A stretch of DNA of 64,000 bases from Rothia sp. (in: high G+C Gram-positive bacteria) (GTDB lineage: Bacteria; Actinomycetota; Actinomycetes; Actinomycetales; Micrococcaceae). Made by a program: the position numbers and the translations under genes. Shown here piece by piece: positions 9,193-19,100 of the stretch (position 1 is its first letter; each line of letters begins with the position of its first letter). The stretch lies in assembly GCA_030524105.1 (NCBI GenBank), contig JAUNHE010000003.1, positions 62,001 to 126,000 of the forward strand. Direction: 5' to 3'. The notes under the pieces are model-generated. The model saw only the letters and a list, made by a program, of their open reading frames with translations. It ran no database searches and had not been told where the DNA came from.

Positions 9193-9340
9193 TGAGTTAG
9201 AGTTGCTAGTTAGTGATGTGTTGTGCCCTAACTCTCTGTGTGAAGGTCTTGCCAACTCAAACTCCTTTACCGGGGCTACAACCAATCAAGACCGAAGCCG
9301 AAAATATTTTTCGGTATCACTTCGACGAAGAAGGAATCCA

Positions 9341-10507
9341 GTGGATCTGTTTGAATATCAGGCACGCGATTTGTTCGAAAAGCACGGTGTTCCCGTGCTT
9401 AAAGGCATTGTTGCTACCACGCCCGAAGAAGCAAGGGCAGCAGCTGAGCAGATTGGCGGGGTAACCGTCGTCAAGGCTCAGGTTAAAGTTGGCGGCCGTG
9501 GGAAAGCCGGCGGGGTCAAGGTTGCTAAAACTGCGGATGAAGCTTACCAGTATGCAGAGCAGATTCTGGGTATGGATATTAAGGGGCACACGGTTGAGCG
9601 GGTCATGATCGCCCAGGGCGCCGATATTGCCGAAGAATACTACTTTTCTATCCTGCTGGACCGGGCAAACCGTACCTACTTAGCCATGTGCTCCACTGAA
9701 GGTGGCATGGATATTGAGACCTTGGCCGCTGAACGGCCCCAGGCCCTGGCTAAGGTAGAAGTTGATCCAACCCAGGGCTTGGACGCCGCCAAAGCCCAGG
9801 AGATTGTTAGGGCAGCTGGCTTCCCCGAGGACCTGCACAAAGACCTTGTAGCTGTGCTGGTTAAACTGGGTGAGGTTTACTCCGGCGAAGATGCCACCCT
9901 GGTTGAGGTTAACCCGCTGGTAAAGACCGGCGCCGGTCAGATTCTGGCCCTGGATGGCAAGGTTTCCCTGGACGACAATGCTGCCTTCCGCCACCCAGAA
10001 CACGAAGACTTGCTGGATAAATCTGCTGAGGATCCGCTTGAGGCTAAAGCTAAAGAAAACGATCTGAACTACGTCAAGCTAGACGGTGAAGTAGGCATTA
10101 TTGGTAACGGCGCCGGCCTGGTCATGTCCACTCTGGACGTGGTTGCCTATGCCGGTGAGAAACACGGCAAGGTTAAGCCAGCTAACTTTTTGGATATTGG
10201 CGGCGGTGCTTCGGCCGAGGTTATGGCAGCCGGGCTAGACATCATCCTCAATGACGAGCAGGTTAAGTCTGTTTTTGTTAATGTCTTTGGCGGCATCACT
10301 GCCTGCGATGAGGTTGCCAACGGTATTGTTAAGGCTTTAGAGATCCTTGGAGATAAGGCAACTAAACCTTTGGTTGTCCGCCTTGACGGCAGCAACGTTG
10401 AGCAGGGACGCCAGATCTTGCAGCAGGCTAACCACCCCCTTGTTCACCAGGCAGAAACCATGGATGCCGGCGCAGACCAGGCTGCCCAGTTAGCTCACCA
10501 GGCCTAG
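9341..10507 (+). CDS. sucC: Succinate-CoA ligase [ADP-forming], beta subunit
   Basis: A TCA-cycle enzyme subunit that, with SucD, interconverts succinyl-CoA and succinate with nucleotide phosphorylation. The GTG at 9341, preceded by AAGGA, gives 388 residues, the usual family length, starting with the typical [18 protein letters not shown]. An N-terminal ATP-grasp domain ([17 protein letters not shown] near 46-62; VEVNPLV near 188-194) is followed by the C-terminal ligase domain ([37 protein letters not shown]). The open frame extends 75 codons upstream, but that stretch has no family similarity. sucD follows 37 bases downstream. Confidence 0.96.
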   Translation: MDLFEYQARDLFEKHGVPVLKGIVATTPEEARAAAEQIGGVTVVKAQVKVGGRGKAGGVKVAKTADEAYQYAEQILGMDIKGHTVERVMIAQGADIAEEYYFSILLDRANRTYLAMCSTEGGMDIETLAAERPQALAKVEVDPTQGLDAAKAQEIVRAAGFPEDLHKDLVAVLVKLGEVYSGEDATLVEVNPLVKTGAGQILALDGKVSLDDNAAFRHPEHEDLLDKSAEDPLEAKAKENDLNYVKLDGEVGIIGNGAGLVMSTLDVVAYAGEKHGKVKPANFLDIGGGASAEVMAAGLDIILNDEQVKSVFVNVFGGITACDEVANGIVKALEILGDKATKPLVVRLDGSNVEQGRQILQQANHPLVHQAETMDAGADQAAQLAHQA

Positions 10508-10544
10508 TGGCCCTGATTTCTAGGATTGAGAAGGTACTAAAGAA

Positions 10545-11459
10545 ATGTCTATCTTTTTGAACAAGGATTCTAAGGTCATCGTTCAAGGCATCACCGGTGG
10601 CGAAGGATCCAAACACACCGCCCGGATGCTAGCGGCAGGAACCCAGGTTGTTGGTGGTGTTAATGCTCGTAAGGCCGGAACCACCGTTAGCCATACTAAT
10701 CAGCAGGGCCAAGAAGTAGAGCTGAAAGTCTTTGCTTCCGTGCAAGAGGCCGTGGCTGAAACCGGAGCCAATGTTTCCATCGTTTTTGTGCCCCCGGCCT
10801 TTACCAAGGACGCTGTTATTGAAGCCATTGACGCTGAAATCCCGCTGGTAGTGGTTATTACCGAGGGTGTTCCCGTGCAGGATTCTGCCGAATTTTGGGC
10901 CTATGCCAAGGCCAAGTCTGGTGCCGATGGCAAACCGGTAACTCGTATTATTGGTCCCAACTGCCCGGGCATTATCACCCCCGAGGAATCCCTGGTGGGT
11001 ATTACTCCGGCCAACATTACTGGTAAGGGCAAGATTGGTTTGGTTTCTAAGTCTGGCACGCTGACCTACCAGATGATGTTTGAGCTGCGCGATATTGGCT
11101 TTACAACGGCTATTGGTATTGGTGGGGACCCCATCGTTGGTAGCACTCATATTGACGCCCTGGAAGCTTTTGAGGCGGACCCGGAAACTGAGGCTATTGT
11201 CATGATCGGTGAGATTGGTGGCGATGCTGAGGAGCGTGCCGCTGAATTTATTAAAGCCCACGTCACTAAGCCTGTTGTTGGTTATGTGGCTGGTTTTACG
11301 GCCCCAGAGGGTAAGACCATGGGCCATGCCGGTGCTATTGTTTCTGGCTCTTCGGGTACCGCCCAGGCTAAAAAGGAGGCCCTGGAAGCTGCCGGCGTCA
11401 AGGTGGGTAAGACTCCTTCTGAAACTGCCCAGCTCCTGCGGGAGATCTTTAACGCTTAA
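10545..11459 (+). CDS. sucD: Succinate-CoA ligase, alpha subunit
   Basis: A 304-residue alpha subunit that binds CoA and carries the phosphohistidine. It has an N-terminal Rossmann CoA-binding region ([19 protein letters not shown]), the central [10 protein letters not shown] and [12 protein letters not shown] segments, GGDPIVGS, and [17 protein letters not shown] with the active-site His near residue 260. It has a clear ribosome binding site and lies 37 bases after sucC, so the two form an operon. A terminator follows. Confidence 0.97.
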   Translation: MSIFLNKDSKVIVQGITGGEGSKHTARMLAAGTQVVGGVNARKAGTTVSHTNQQGQEVELKVFASVQEAVAETGANVSIVFVPPAFTKDAVIEAIDAEIPLVVVITEGVPVQDSAEFWAYAKAKSGADGKPVTRIIGPNCPGIITPEESLVGITPANITGKGKIGLVSKSGTLTYQMMFELRDIGFTTAIGIGGDPIVGSTHIDALEAFEADPETEAIVMIGEIGGDAEERAAEFIKAHVTKPVVGYVAGFTAPEGKTMGHAGAIVSGSSGTAQAKKEALEAAGVKVGKTPSETAQLLREIFNA

Positions 11460-11493
11460 CCTAAAGTCTCACGTTTGAGGCCTAAAGCCTTAG

Positions 11494-11538
11494 ATCCCCA
11501 TCCGTCTTCTTGAAGCAGGAGGCCGGGTGGGGATTTTG
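11494..11538 (+). terminator. Terminator between sucD and convergent membrane hydrolase
   Basis: ATCCCCA (11494-11500) pairs with TGGGGAT (11528-11534), extended by CC/GG inside, then TTTT. It lies 35 bases after the sucD stop and immediately before the convergent gene's stop. Confidence 0.8.
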
Positions 11539-11539
11539 C

Positions 11540-12223
11540 TTAAAACCCCAGATGGGCCAGGGCTGCGTAGAGGATATAGAGGCTTAAACCGGTGGTGAGG
11601 ATTTTTTCCCGGAGACTACCGGCTGACCCCAAGAGGGGAATGCTCATATAGCCGCTGCGCCGCCAGAAAGGGCTGGATACGGGTGCTTTAAGGCTCGAAG
11701 GCCACAGGGGATTAATACCTTGGGTAGTCAGGGCATCGCCTACAATGTGGGTGCTTGCCCCGGTGAGGATAACCCAAGGCATAAGATCCAGGGCCTGGGT
11801 ATTGAGGGTCAGGAAGGGGAGCAGGAGTGCTCCGGCCCAGCCTCCCGGTGCTTTAAAGGTTCTTAGGGCTATTCCACCGGCAAAGGCTGTCAGTAAGAGG
11901 GCCAGCACCGGGATTCCTGCATAGAGCAGCCGGTCGGCCCCATAGGCTAAACCCCAGAAAGCTGCCAGGCCCAGGAGGCTGTGGGTTCCCTTACGATGCC
12001 CGCCGGCTAAGCTGCTCACCAGACGGCTTAGCCAGCCCGTGAGAGGCGGAATGGATTGGGCTATGCTGCCGCGAGGGTGGTCAATGTCTGGGAGCATACC
12101 GGCTCCGGCTGCTGCCAGTGTTGTGACGATCAGGGTTGGGGTGTCGCTACTAGCGATAATCCCCGTCTGGTTGAGGGCCAGCCAGCAGGCGGCGGCGCTG
12201 ACCGAGTGGGAGTAACCCATCAT
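11540..12223 (-). CDS. Membrane-bound metal-dependent hydrolase (YdjM/DUF457 type)
   Basis: A 227-residue integral membrane protein of the PF04307 type (YdjM family, formerly DUF457). The conserved polar residues sit at the expected places: an N-terminal His in MGYSHSV, DIDHPRG near residues 46-52, HRKGTHS near 76-82, and STHIVGDALT near 155-164, interleaved with about five hydrophobic segments. The family is predicted to be a zinc-dependent membrane hydrolase of unknown substrate. Two adjacent ATG codons (12223 and 12220) could start it. It stands alone, converging on sucD. Confidence 0.8.
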   Translation of the reverse strand: MMGYSHSVSAAACWLALNQTGIIASSDTPTLIVTTLAAAGAGMLPDIDHPRGSIAQSIPPLTGWLSRLVSSLAGGHRKGTHSLLGLAAFWGLAYGADRLLYAGIPVLALLLTAFAGGIALRTFKAPGGWAGALLLPFLTLNTQALDLMPWVILTGASTHIVGDALTTQGINPLWPSSLKAPVSSPFWRRSGYMSIPLLGSAGSLREKILTTGLSLYILYAALAHLGF

Positions 12224-12324
12224 GTCTAGAAAGAACCTCTGTAGCTTTTGCTATGTTTTTATCCTGTCCTTCCTTACTTTAACACGGGCTATACCTGGAC
12301 AGGTAAGGGGCAGCAGGCGGTGGG

Positions 12325-13425
12325 CTAACCCAGGCTGGTGCCAAAGAGCAGTCCCAGCAGGTAGGTGGCAGCTGCGGCCGCTAAACCAATGGCTATCTGC
12401 CGTAGCCCCCGCTTAAGTGGGGAGGAGCCGGAGAGCAAACCAACCACACCACCGGTAAAGCCCAGGGCAGTAGAGACCAGGAGTAGGGAAAGCAGGATTG
12501 GCAGCAGGCCGCTCAGGCCAAAGATAAAGGGGATGATGGGAACCAGGGCTCCCGAGGCAAAAAAGGCAAAGGAAGACGCCGCCGCCCCGATGTCGGTGCC
12601 CAGGGCCTTGGTTTTGCTGCTAGTTTGAGACTCCTCCGCTGAATCCTGATAGGAGAGGGAAGGGTCACAGTCGCAGTCCAAGCCGCTCAGGCGTTCCAGG
12701 GCCCGATGCTCTGCTGCTTCCTGAGACATGCCGCGGGCCCGATAGATGAGGACTAACTCGTTGTGGTTAATATCAAGGTGGTGGGCGACGTTTAGGGTTA
12801 CTTGGGTGGGAAGGGAAGCGTCGAGTAGCTCGCGTTGAGAGCGGACGGAGACAAATTCACCGGCGGCCATGGAGAGGGCCCCTGCCAGGAGCCCGGCAAG
12901 ACCTGCCAGTAGAATCATGTGGGATGATGCCCCCGAAGCCCCGATCCCCATAATAAGGGCAAGGTTGGAAACTAAACCGTCGTTGGCGCCAAAAACAGCG
13001 GCTCTAAAGTTTCCGGAGAGTTTTTCCCGGCTACTGGCAGCTAAGGCCCGGATAATCTCTTCATGGATGGCTTCATCTGCTGCCATTGTTTGGGTGGCAT
13101 CTGGATCCAAGGCGTAGGGGGAGCGCTGTTCTGCCCGCTGGGCTAGGGCCAGTACAAAAACTGTTCCAAAACGTTGGGCAAGAAATTGTAGGAATCGTGC
13201 CCGGAGGGGGAGCCGGGGTTCGGGGTAGGCCTTCTGCCCGAGCAGCTGGCGCCAGTGCTGCTGGTGCCGACCTTCTGCCTGGGCAACCTGGTCTAGAATT
13301 TCTGCCTCGCGGCCCTGGCTGCGTTGGGCAAGAGAGCGGTAGGTCTGGGCTTCGGCGATTTCTTCAGCCAAATAACGGCGCCAGCGTCGGATCTGGGCCC
13401 GGCTAGGTTCTTGGGTCTGCTGCAT
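12325..13425 (-). CDS. VIT1/CCC1-family iron/manganese transporter with N-terminal rubrerythrin-like domain
   Basis: Probably exports ferrous iron or manganese across the membrane. From the ATG at 13425 (GAGAG upstream) it has 366 residues. The N-terminal half is a ferritin/rubrerythrin-like helical domain (EEIAEAQTYRSLAQ, VAQAEGRHQQHW, AADEAIHEEII) with Glu and His residues fit for a di-iron site. The C-terminal half carries VIT1 signatures: FGANDGLVSNLALIMG, ALSMAAGEFVSVRSQRE, FFASGALVPIIPF, and five hydrophobic helices. A CDCDPS cysteine pair sits in the middle loop. A GTG at 13449 would add 8 residues but lacks a ribosome binding site. Dps follows to the right, suggesting an iron-handling neighbourhood. 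Confidence 0.87.
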   Translation of the reverse strand: MQQTQEPSRAQIRRWRRYLAEEIAEAQTYRSLAQRSQGREAEILDQVAQAEGRHQQHWRQLLGQKAYPEPRLPLRARFLQFLAQRFGTVFVLALAQRAEQRSPYALDPDATQTMAADEAIHEEIIRALAASSREKLSGNFRAAVFGANDGLVSNLALIMGIGASGASSHMILLAGLAGLLAGALSMAAGEFVSVRSQRELLDASLPTQVTLNVAHHLDINHNELVLIYRARGMSQEAAEHRALERLSGLDCDCDPSLSYQDSAEESQTSSKTKALGTDIGAAASSFAFFASGALVPIIPFIFGLSGLLPILLSLLLVSTALGFTGGVVGLLSGSSPLKRGLRQIAIGLAAAAATYLLGLLFGTSLG

Positions 13426-13545
13426 ACTCTCACTTATTCGTGCCAGCACAGGAGTGACGGGTCGGTTTTAGCCTGGTTTACCAGGGCAGATGCTGGCCTT
13501 ATTGTCTTGAGGACCATATAGTTCTCTAGCCTAGTTTAACGAAGT

Positions 13546-13594
13546 AAAGCCGGGTTCGGAATAAGACTCACTGTCCTTTTTCGAACCCGGCTTT
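13546..13594 (-). terminator. Strong terminator downstream of dps
   Basis: A perfect 13-bp stem: AAAGCCGGGTTCG (13546-13558) pairs with CGAACCCGGCTTT (13582-13594) around a 23-base loop. It lies just after the dps stop at 13607 on the minus strand. Confidence 0.88.
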
Positions 13595-13606
13595 GTGCGG
13601 TGCGGC

Positions 13607-14110
13607 TTAGCTGAGGTTACCTTCCTCGTCTTCGATGTGGGCACGCACAAACCACTGGAATTTTTCCAACTCTGCGGTCTGCCCAATGAGCAGGTCCTCC
13701 GTGATGGGGTCAATGTCAGCAATTTTTGCTAGGGCGGCGCGGTGATCCTCTACTACACCGTCGTAAACCTTGTTGATAGCCCGCAGGTGGGTCTGGGTGT
13801 CGGCCCGATCTACCTGGTAGTCCTCCCAAGACCGTTTGGCTACGAGGTCCCCGGGTAGGCCGTTAGGGGCTACCCCCAGGGTGGCCATGCGTTCAGCAAT
13901 AGCATCGGCGTATTCACGTACCAAGTCAATCTGGGGATCTAGCATCTCGTGTACGCCAATAAAAGCCGGTCCCGTAACATTCCAATGGGCATGCTTGAGG
14001 GTTAGCTGAAGATCGTTCATGGCGTGCAGACGTAGTTGAAGGATTTCGGCAACCTGGTGGCCAGACTCTTCGGTGAGTCCGGGGACGGTAAAGGGGGCTA
14101 CGCGTGACAT
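13607..14110 (-). CDS. dps: Dps-family ferritin-like DNA-binding/iron-storage protein
   Basis: A 167-residue Dps protein that oxidises Fe(II) with peroxide at inter-subunit sites and stores it in a dodecamer. The ferroxidase pattern is complete: H42 (KHAHWNVTG), H54 (GVHEMLDPQ), D69 and E73 (ADAIAERM). The N-terminal extension is short and not strongly basic, so DNA binding is uncertain. It is monocistronic: a strong terminator follows and the upstream gene is 123 bases away. Neighbouring VIT1-rubrerythrin suggests a shared role in iron and oxidative-stress control. Confidence 0.93.
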   Translation of the reverse strand: MSRVAPFTVPGLTEESGHQVAEILQLRLHAMNDLQLTLKHAHWNVTGPAFIGVHEMLDPQIDLVREYADAIAERMATLGVAPNGLPGDLVAKRSWEDYQVDRADTQTHLRAINKVYDGVVEDHRAALAKIADIDPITEDLLIGQTAELEKFQWFVRAHIEDEEGNLS

Positions 14111-14233
14111 AACTATTCTTCCTTAGTTGCTGTTAAAAATTTTTTCAAGACGGGGGGATCACTGCAAAGTGGTGGGAAAATAACCCCTGCTCTTAGTTAT
14201 GAGGTTAGCAAACTCGGTGGCAAATAGCTAGCC

Positions 14234-14905
14234 TTATTTTGAATTACTCAAAATAAGGATATCCTTAAGATTTAGTTCAGTGTGGCTAAGTCTAAGATCA
14301 CCTTCACCTGCAGGAACAGCGGCCTGACCGGGTACAACAACCACTTTCATGCCTGCTGCACTGGCGCTGCGCACCCCGGAAGGGGAATCCTCAATGGCAA
14401 TGCAGTCTGCCGGCTTAACGCCTAAGGCCTGGGCAGCCAGTAAATAAGGTTCAGGGTGTGGTTTGGGGTTTTGGGTTTGCTGGTCGCCAATAACGGTAGT
14501 AAAAATATCCGGGGCTAGCTGTGCCGTTGCCTGGGCGATAGAGGTAGTGGCATTGGTGACAATGGCACAGGGAATGCCGGCCTCCTTAATCTCGGCTAAA
14601 AATTCTGCAATACCGGGTAAAAATTCGTAAGTAGCCCTTTTGAAGGCTTCCTGCATAGAGGCGATAAGTTTTCTTTCAATGTCTGCTAAGGAAAGCGGGA
14701 CACCTATCTGCTGGAGCCTGGTAAGGGTTTTGTGGATGGAGTAACCGAGGACGGCTAGTGTGTCTTCGCCGGTCCAGGTGAGGCCGTATTCCTGGCAGAT
14801 AGCTTGTTTGGCAGCTTCCCAGAGTGGTTCGGTATCAACAAGGGTGCCATCGTGATCAAACAGAATTGCGGCGGGCAGTTTAAGGCCGTCTTTGCTTTTG
14901 CTCAT
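14234..14905 (-). CDS. HAD-superfamily phosphatase/phosphomutase-like hydrolase
   Basis: A 223-residue HAD subfamily IA protein from the ATG at 14905 (TAGG five bases upstream); an in-frame GTG at 14932 would add 9 residues. Motif I FDHDGTLVD (nucleophile D17, acid/base D19), motif II TNA, motif III Lys in NPKPHPEPY and motif IV IEDSPSGVRSA are all present, with a helical cap between motifs I and II. The pattern fits beta-phosphoglucomutase-like or sugar-phosphate phosphatases; the substrate cannot be read from sequence. Confidence 0.85.
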   Translation of the reverse strand: MSKSKDGLKLPAAILFDHDGTLVDTEPLWEAAKQAICQEYGLTWTGEDTLAVLGYSIHKTLTRLQQIGVPLSLADIERKLIASMQEAFKRATYEFLPGIAEFLAEIKEAGIPCAIVTNATTSIAQATAQLAPDIFTTVIGDQQTQNPKPHPEPYLLAAQALGVKPADCIAIEDSPSGVRSASAAGMKVVVVPGQAAVPAGEGDLRLSHTELNLKDILILSNSK

Positions 14906-14961
14906 AAAGCCTAGCTTATCCTGTTGCTTCACCGTGGATCGAGCTGTCTTAGGATTAACCT

Positions 14962-15552
14962 GTGCAGAGAAAAGAAGATGCTTTACCTCTAGCAGAAGAG
15001 GAAAAAGAGCCCTTAGTAAGACAAGCCTCCTGGCCCTGTCGGCTGGCCCTCTACCTAGGACTACCCTTTAGCCTGGCTGCTGCTGGCTGGGTTAGCGCAG
15101 GCCGGCTAATCTTTGGCGCCGCCGGCCAACTGCTGCCCGTCTTGATGCTGACCCTAGGGCCCAGCCTCCTGCTGATTTTGCTCCTGGCCTATCGGTGGAT
15201 GCTCAAGGATGCCCGCTGCTACACCGGGCCTAGGGCAACAACACCCTTGCTGGCTTGTGTGCAAGCAGTAACCGGATTGCTGGCCTTAATTTTTGGATTC
15301 TTGTGTCCAGACCGTATTGATGGACGTACCGTTTCTGCGGCAGCTGCAGTCTGGGGAGAAGATTTTATTGGTCTGTCCGCCGGCTTTGCCAATACTTTTG
15401 GTATTTTGACCTTTTGTTCTGCCTTTTCCTTGCTTCTTTTGGCTCGCAGCCAGTACCAGCGCTCGCAGCGTCAGCTGGCCGGTTTAAGCGAGGAGCAGAG
15501 GGAAGAGTTAGAACGTAGCCAGAGTCCTTATGAATTCTTGGATGACCTTTAG
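14962..15552 (+). CDS. Hypothetical four-helix membrane protein
   Basis: A 196-residue protein starting with GTG at 14962 (AGGA eight bases upstream), divergent from the HAD gene. Acidic N-terminus, four hydrophobic segments (about 28-50, 55-76, 92-112 and 137-160), and a charged C-terminal helix rich in Q, R and E. No motif recognised. It lies just ahead of the clpB promoter. Confidence 0.6.
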   Translation: MQRKEDALPLAEEEKEPLVRQASWPCRLALYLGLPFSLAAAGWVSAGRLIFGAAGQLLPVLMLTLGPSLLLILLLAYRWMLKDARCYTGPRATTPLLACVQAVTGLLALIFGFLCPDRIDGRTVSAAAAVWGEDFIGLSAGFANTFGILTFCSAFSLLLLARSQYQRSQRQLAGLSEEQREELERSQSPYEFLDDL

Positions 15553-15604
15553 GTGGGCGGGTAAAAAACTTGCTGCGTCAGCTATTTCCACCTTGCCAGC
15601 AAAA

Positions 15605-15625
15605 CTTGAGCGTAGTAGACTCAAT
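15605..15625 (+). promoter_or_regulatory. HAIR operator (HspR site) upstream of clpB
   Basis: CTTGAGC-N7-ACTCAAT matches the actinobacterial HspR-associated inverted repeat CTTGAGT-N7-ACTCAAG at 12 of 14 defined positions. It sits 36 bases before the clpB start and abuts a TATAGT -10-like hexamer (15625-15630). This predicts heat-shock control of clpB by HspR, whose gene is not in the window. Confidence 0.8.
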
Positions 15626-15660
15626 ATAGTTGTAATTACTAAAGTCATCAAGGAGAAGTT

Positions 15661-18252
15661 GTGGAAGCTCAATTCACCACTAAAACCCAAGAGGTTATTA
15701 ACAGTGCTCATATGAGTGCACAGACGGGAGGCAATCCCACCATAGAACCTGTCCACCTGCTCAAAGCCCTGCTAGATCAGGCTGACAGCCTGGCGGTGGC
15801 GGTTCTTAAAGCGGTCGGAGCCGACCCGCAGGCCCTGGCGGTAGCGGCGGAAGAAGAGATCAAAAAACTACCTAAGGCCTCCGGATCCAGCGTCGGGCAG
15901 GCCCAATTTAGCCGGCAGTCCCTACGAGCCATCCAGACCGCGCAAGAAAAAGCTCAAGCTGCGGGCGATAGCTATATTTCTAGCGAAATGCTCCTGCTAG
16001 GCCTAGCTAGTGAACAGACAGAAAGCGGCCAACTGCTAAAAAGTCAGGGGGCAGATGCCTCAAGCATTGAAAAAACCATACCGACTATTCGCGCCGGTCG
16101 AACCGTTGACAGCCCGGGCTCCGAAGAAAACTTCCAGGCCCTAGAAAAATACGGCACAGACCTGACCGCTATTGCCAGAGACGGCAAGCTAGACCCGGTT
16201 ATTGGCCGCGACGCAGAGATCAGACGGGTAGTGCAAGTACTATCACGGCGCACCAAAAATAATCCCGTGCTCATTGGTGAACCCGGCGTAGGTAAAACCG
16301 CCGTTGTTGAAGGTTTAGCCCAGCGCATGGTCTCGGGGGACGTGCCCGAGTCTCTACGCGGAAAAACCCTGATGAGCCTTGACCTAGGAGCTATGGTTGC
16401 CGGAGCCAAGTACCGGGGTGAATTTGAAGAAAGGCTTAAGGCAGTACTTGAAGAAATCAAAACTGCCCAGGGGCAGATTATTACCTTTATTGACGAGCTA
16501 CACACCGTTGTTGGGGCAGGGGCTTCAGAAGGAGCCATGGACGCCGGGAATATGCTTAAACCCATGCTAGCCCGGGGTGAGCTACGGCTTATCGGCGCAA
16601 CCACCCTCAACGAATACCGTGAAAATATAGAAAAAGATGCTGCCCTTGAGCGCCGCTTCCAACAGGTTTATGTTGGTGAACCTACCGTCGAAGACACCAT
16701 TGGCATCCTGCGTGGCCTCAAAGAACGCTACGAAGCTCACCACAAGGTAGCCATTGCAGACTCTGCCCTGGTAGCAGCAGCCAACCTCTCCAACCGCTAT
16801 ATTCCCTCCCGGCAGCTGCCAGACAAGGCTATAGACCTTATTGACGAGGCTGCCTCCCGCCTACGCATGGAAATTGATTCTGCACCCGAAGAAATAGACA
16901 TGCTACGCCGGCAGGTTGATCGATTAACCATGGAGGAACTGGCACTTGCCGATGAAAGTGACCCAGCATCCCAGGAGCGTCTAGAAAACCTCCGTGCTGA
17001 AATGGCCGATAAAAAAGAGGAGCTAGCCGCTCTTAACAGCCGCTGGGAAGCAGAAAAAGCCGGCCTTAACCGGGTTGGAGACATCAAAAACAGTATCGAT
17101 GAACTGCGCTCTCAGGCGGAGGTAGCCCAGCGAGAAGGTAACCTGGCTGAAGCCTCCCGCATTCTTTACGGTGAGATTCCTTCCCTAGAAGCTGAGCTAC
17201 AGGCAGCCCAAAAGGCAGAGGACCAGGCCAGCGCCACCAGCATGGTTTCAGATGAGGTGACCGCCGATGACATTGCTGAGGTGATTAGTGCCTGGACAGG
17301 CATACCCGCCGGAAAAATGCTCCAGTCCGAATCAGACAAGCTCCTGAATATGGAGGCTGAACTTGGCAAACGACTCATAGGGCAAAAGAAAGCGGTAGCC
17401 GCCGTCTCGGACGCAGTACGCCGCTCCAGGGCCGGCATCTCGGATCCAGACAGGCCTATCGGCTCCTTCCTTTTCCTGGGGCCCACCGGTGTTGGTAAAA
17501 CCGAGTTGGCTAAAGCTCTAGCAGAGTTCCAGTTTGACGATGAGCACGCCTTGGTCCGCATCGACATGTCCGAATTTGCCGAGAAGCACACGGTTTCGCG
17601 GCTGGTAGGAGCACCTCCGGGGTACGTCGGTTACGATCAGGGCGGCCAGCTAACCGAGGCAGTACGCCGCCGCCCCTACTCGGTTGTTTTACTGGACGAG
17701 GTGGAGAAGGCCCACCCAGACGTCTTTGACATCCTCTTGCAGGTGCTCGACGACGGCCGCCTCACCGATGGTCAAGGCAGAACCGTAGATTTTAGAAACG
17801 TTATCCTGATTATGACCTCTAACCTGGGCTCCCAGTTCCTAGTGGATCAAAACATGGGTGCTGACCAGCAGCACCAGGCTGTTATGGATACCGTTCGGGC
17901 CTCCTTCAAACCTGAATTTCTTAACAGACTTGATGAAATCATCATGTTTGAACCGCTCACGGTTGAGGATCTATCGCAGATTGTTGACCTGCAAATTGCC
18001 GCCGTTGCACGCCGGCTTGCGGATCGGCGCATTGCACTAGAAGTCTCCCCGGCCGCCCTGGAATGGTTGGGCCTTGCCGGCTACGATCCAGCCTTTGGTG
18101 CCCGCCCCCTACGCCGACTGGTACAGACCCAGGTGGGCGATAAGCTAGCCCAAGGTATCTTGGCCGGCACCATCAATGACGGGGCAACCGTTATGGTGGA
18201 TGTTAACCCGGATGTGGCCGTAGATTCTCTGGTCGTCACCGTGAAATCCTAG
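15661..18252 (+). CDS. clpB: ClpB-type AAA+ disaggregase
   Basis: An 863-residue hexameric chaperone that works with DnaK to rescue aggregated proteins. An N-terminal Clp-N domain (1-145) precedes AAA module 1 (Walker A GEPGVGKT at about 206-213; Walker B ITFIDELH), the ClpB-specific coiled-coil middle domain (about 400-525), AAA module 2 (Walker A GPTGVGKT near 607-614; Walker [14 protein letters not shown]; sensor [11 protein letters not shown]) and the C-terminal D2-small domain. GTG start with AAGGAG upstream. The HAIR operator upstream indicates HspR repression. Confidence 0.97.
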   Translation: MEAQFTTKTQEVINSAHMSAQTGGNPTIEPVHLLKALLDQADSLAVAVLKAVGADPQALAVAAEEEIKKLPKASGSSVGQAQFSRQSLRAIQTAQEKAQAAGDSYISSEMLLLGLASEQTESGQLLKSQGADASSIEKTIPTIRAGRTVDSPGSEENFQALEKYGTDLTAIARDGKLDPVIGRDAEIRRVVQVLSRRTKNNPVLIGEPGVGKTAVVEGLAQRMVSGDVPESLRGKTLMSLDLGAMVAGAKYRGEFEERLKAVLEEIKTAQGQIITFIDELHTVVGAGASEGAMDAGNMLKPMLARGELRLIGATTLNEYRENIEKDAALERRFQQVYVGEPTVEDTIGILRGLKERYEAHHKVAIADSALVAAANLSNRYIPSRQLPDKAIDLIDEAASRLRMEIDSAPEEIDMLRRQVDRLTMEELALADESDPASQERLENLRAEMADKKEELAALNSRWEAEKAGLNRVGDIKNSIDELRSQAEVAQREGNLAEASRILYGEIPSLEAELQAAQKAEDQASATSMVSDEVTADDIAEVISAWTGIPAGKMLQSESDKLLNMEAELGKRLIGQKKAVAAVSDAVRRSRAGISDPDRPIGSFLFLGPTGVGKTELAKALAEFQFDDEHALVRIDMSEFAEKHTVSRLVGAPPGYVGYDQGGQLTEAVRRRPYSVVLLDEVEKAHPDVFDILLQVLDDGRLTDGQGRTVDFRNVILIMTSNLGSQFLVDQNMGADQQHQAVMDTVRASFKPEFLNRLDEIIMFEPLTVEDLSQIVDLQIAAVARRLADRRIALEVSPAALEWLGLAGYDPAFGARPLRRLVQTQVGDKLAQGILAGTINDGATVMVDVNPDVAVDSLVVTVKS

Positions 18253-18269
18253 AAAATTCCAGCCCCTCA

Positions 18270-18319
18270 CCGGGCCGGTAGCAGCTTCATAAAAACTAGT
18301 GAAGATGCCACCGGCCCGG
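18270..18319 (+). terminator. Long hairpin after clpB
   Basis: CCGGGCCGGT (18270-18279) pairs perfectly with ACCGGCCCGG (18310-18319), with further inner pairing (CTTCA with TGAAG). It starts 18 bases after the clpB stop. No long T run follows, so termination is likely but not certain. Its position argues against the more upstream starts possible for the next gene. Confidence 0.72.
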
Positions 18320-18460
18320 CTTAATTTAAAGCTTAAGAACAGAAAAAGAGCTGTCATAAGTGACATCTATATTCGGCACAGCTTAAACACAGTTTGGCGG
18401 CCCATGCTAGAGAAAACCGGGCAGTTGCCCCCGATCCTAGCTGAAGAAAAGAGCCCAAGA

Positions 18461-19054
18461 ATGTATAGCGTCCTGCTCATGGCCCTACTCAACCTCCTGG
18501 CCATCCTTACCCTATGTACTATGTACCTGATCCGTCACCGCCGCAGGGATCTGGTTGTCTCTTACCTGGTGATCAATATCGGAGTCTTTGCCGTCACCGT
18601 GGCTCTTGCTAACGCAGAAGCAACCAGCGCCGGAATGGGAATGGGCCTGTTTGGTGTACTCTCCATCATCCGCCTGCGCTCTACTGAACTGGATCAACGA
18701 GAAGTAGCCTACTACTTTGCCGCCCTAGCCCTGGGCCTGCTGGCCGGTATTGGCCTGCAACCGATTGGCCTAGCCCTTGTCCTCATGTCCCTGCTCCTGC
18801 TGGTCATGTTCGTTATAGATTCTGGCAAGGTCATGACCAGTATGCGCTCGCAGCGGATAACCGTTGACCGGGCCATCAGCGATGAAGGTGAGTTGAGCCG
18901 TTACCTGGAGCAGCAGCTGGGGTATCAGATTGGCAGCCTCAATATCAATGAACTGGATCTGATCAACGATCGCACGGTTGCCGAAATCCGCTATAAGACC
19001 AGTCAAAGGGTGGCAACTCGCAACGAATTTGAAAAACTCAGCCTGCCTAGCTAA
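18461..19054 (+). CDS. DUF4956 membrane protein
   Basis: A 197-residue protein from the ATG at 18461, where similarity to DUF4956 begins. The family hallmarks are clear: RHRRRDLVVSYLVINIG, then GLFGVLSIIRLRSTELDQREVAYYFAALALG, with about four membrane segments and a soluble C-terminal domain (ISDEGELSRYLEQQLG). The open frame extends back to 18299 but that part overlaps the clpB terminator hairpin. DUF4956 genes commonly neighbour VTC-domain polyphosphate polymerase genes, as here, suggesting a joint system, but the biochemical role is unknown. Confidence 0.85.
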   Translation: MYSVLLMALLNLLAILTLCTMYLIRHRRRDLVVSYLVINIGVFAVTVALANAEATSAGMGMGLFGVLSIIRLRSTELDQREVAYYFAALALGLLAGIGLQPIGLALVLMSLLLLVMFVIDSGKVMTSMRSQRITVDRAISDEGELSRYLEQQLGYQIGSLNINELDLINDRTVAEIRYKTSQRVATRNEFEKLSLPS

Positions 19055-19100
19055 AAACCCTAAAAATAAAACTGTTAGTTGTGACCCTTCAAGAATAGAG

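Noticed and set aside
14160-14230. Possible IdeR/DtxR iron box upstream of dps
   Set aside because: TTAG and GGTTAG occur, but the palindromic 19-bp pattern matches at too few positions.
18299-18460. N-terminal extension of the DUF4956 protein
   Set aside because: It overlaps the clpB terminator hairpin and has no resemblance to the family, which begins at 18461.
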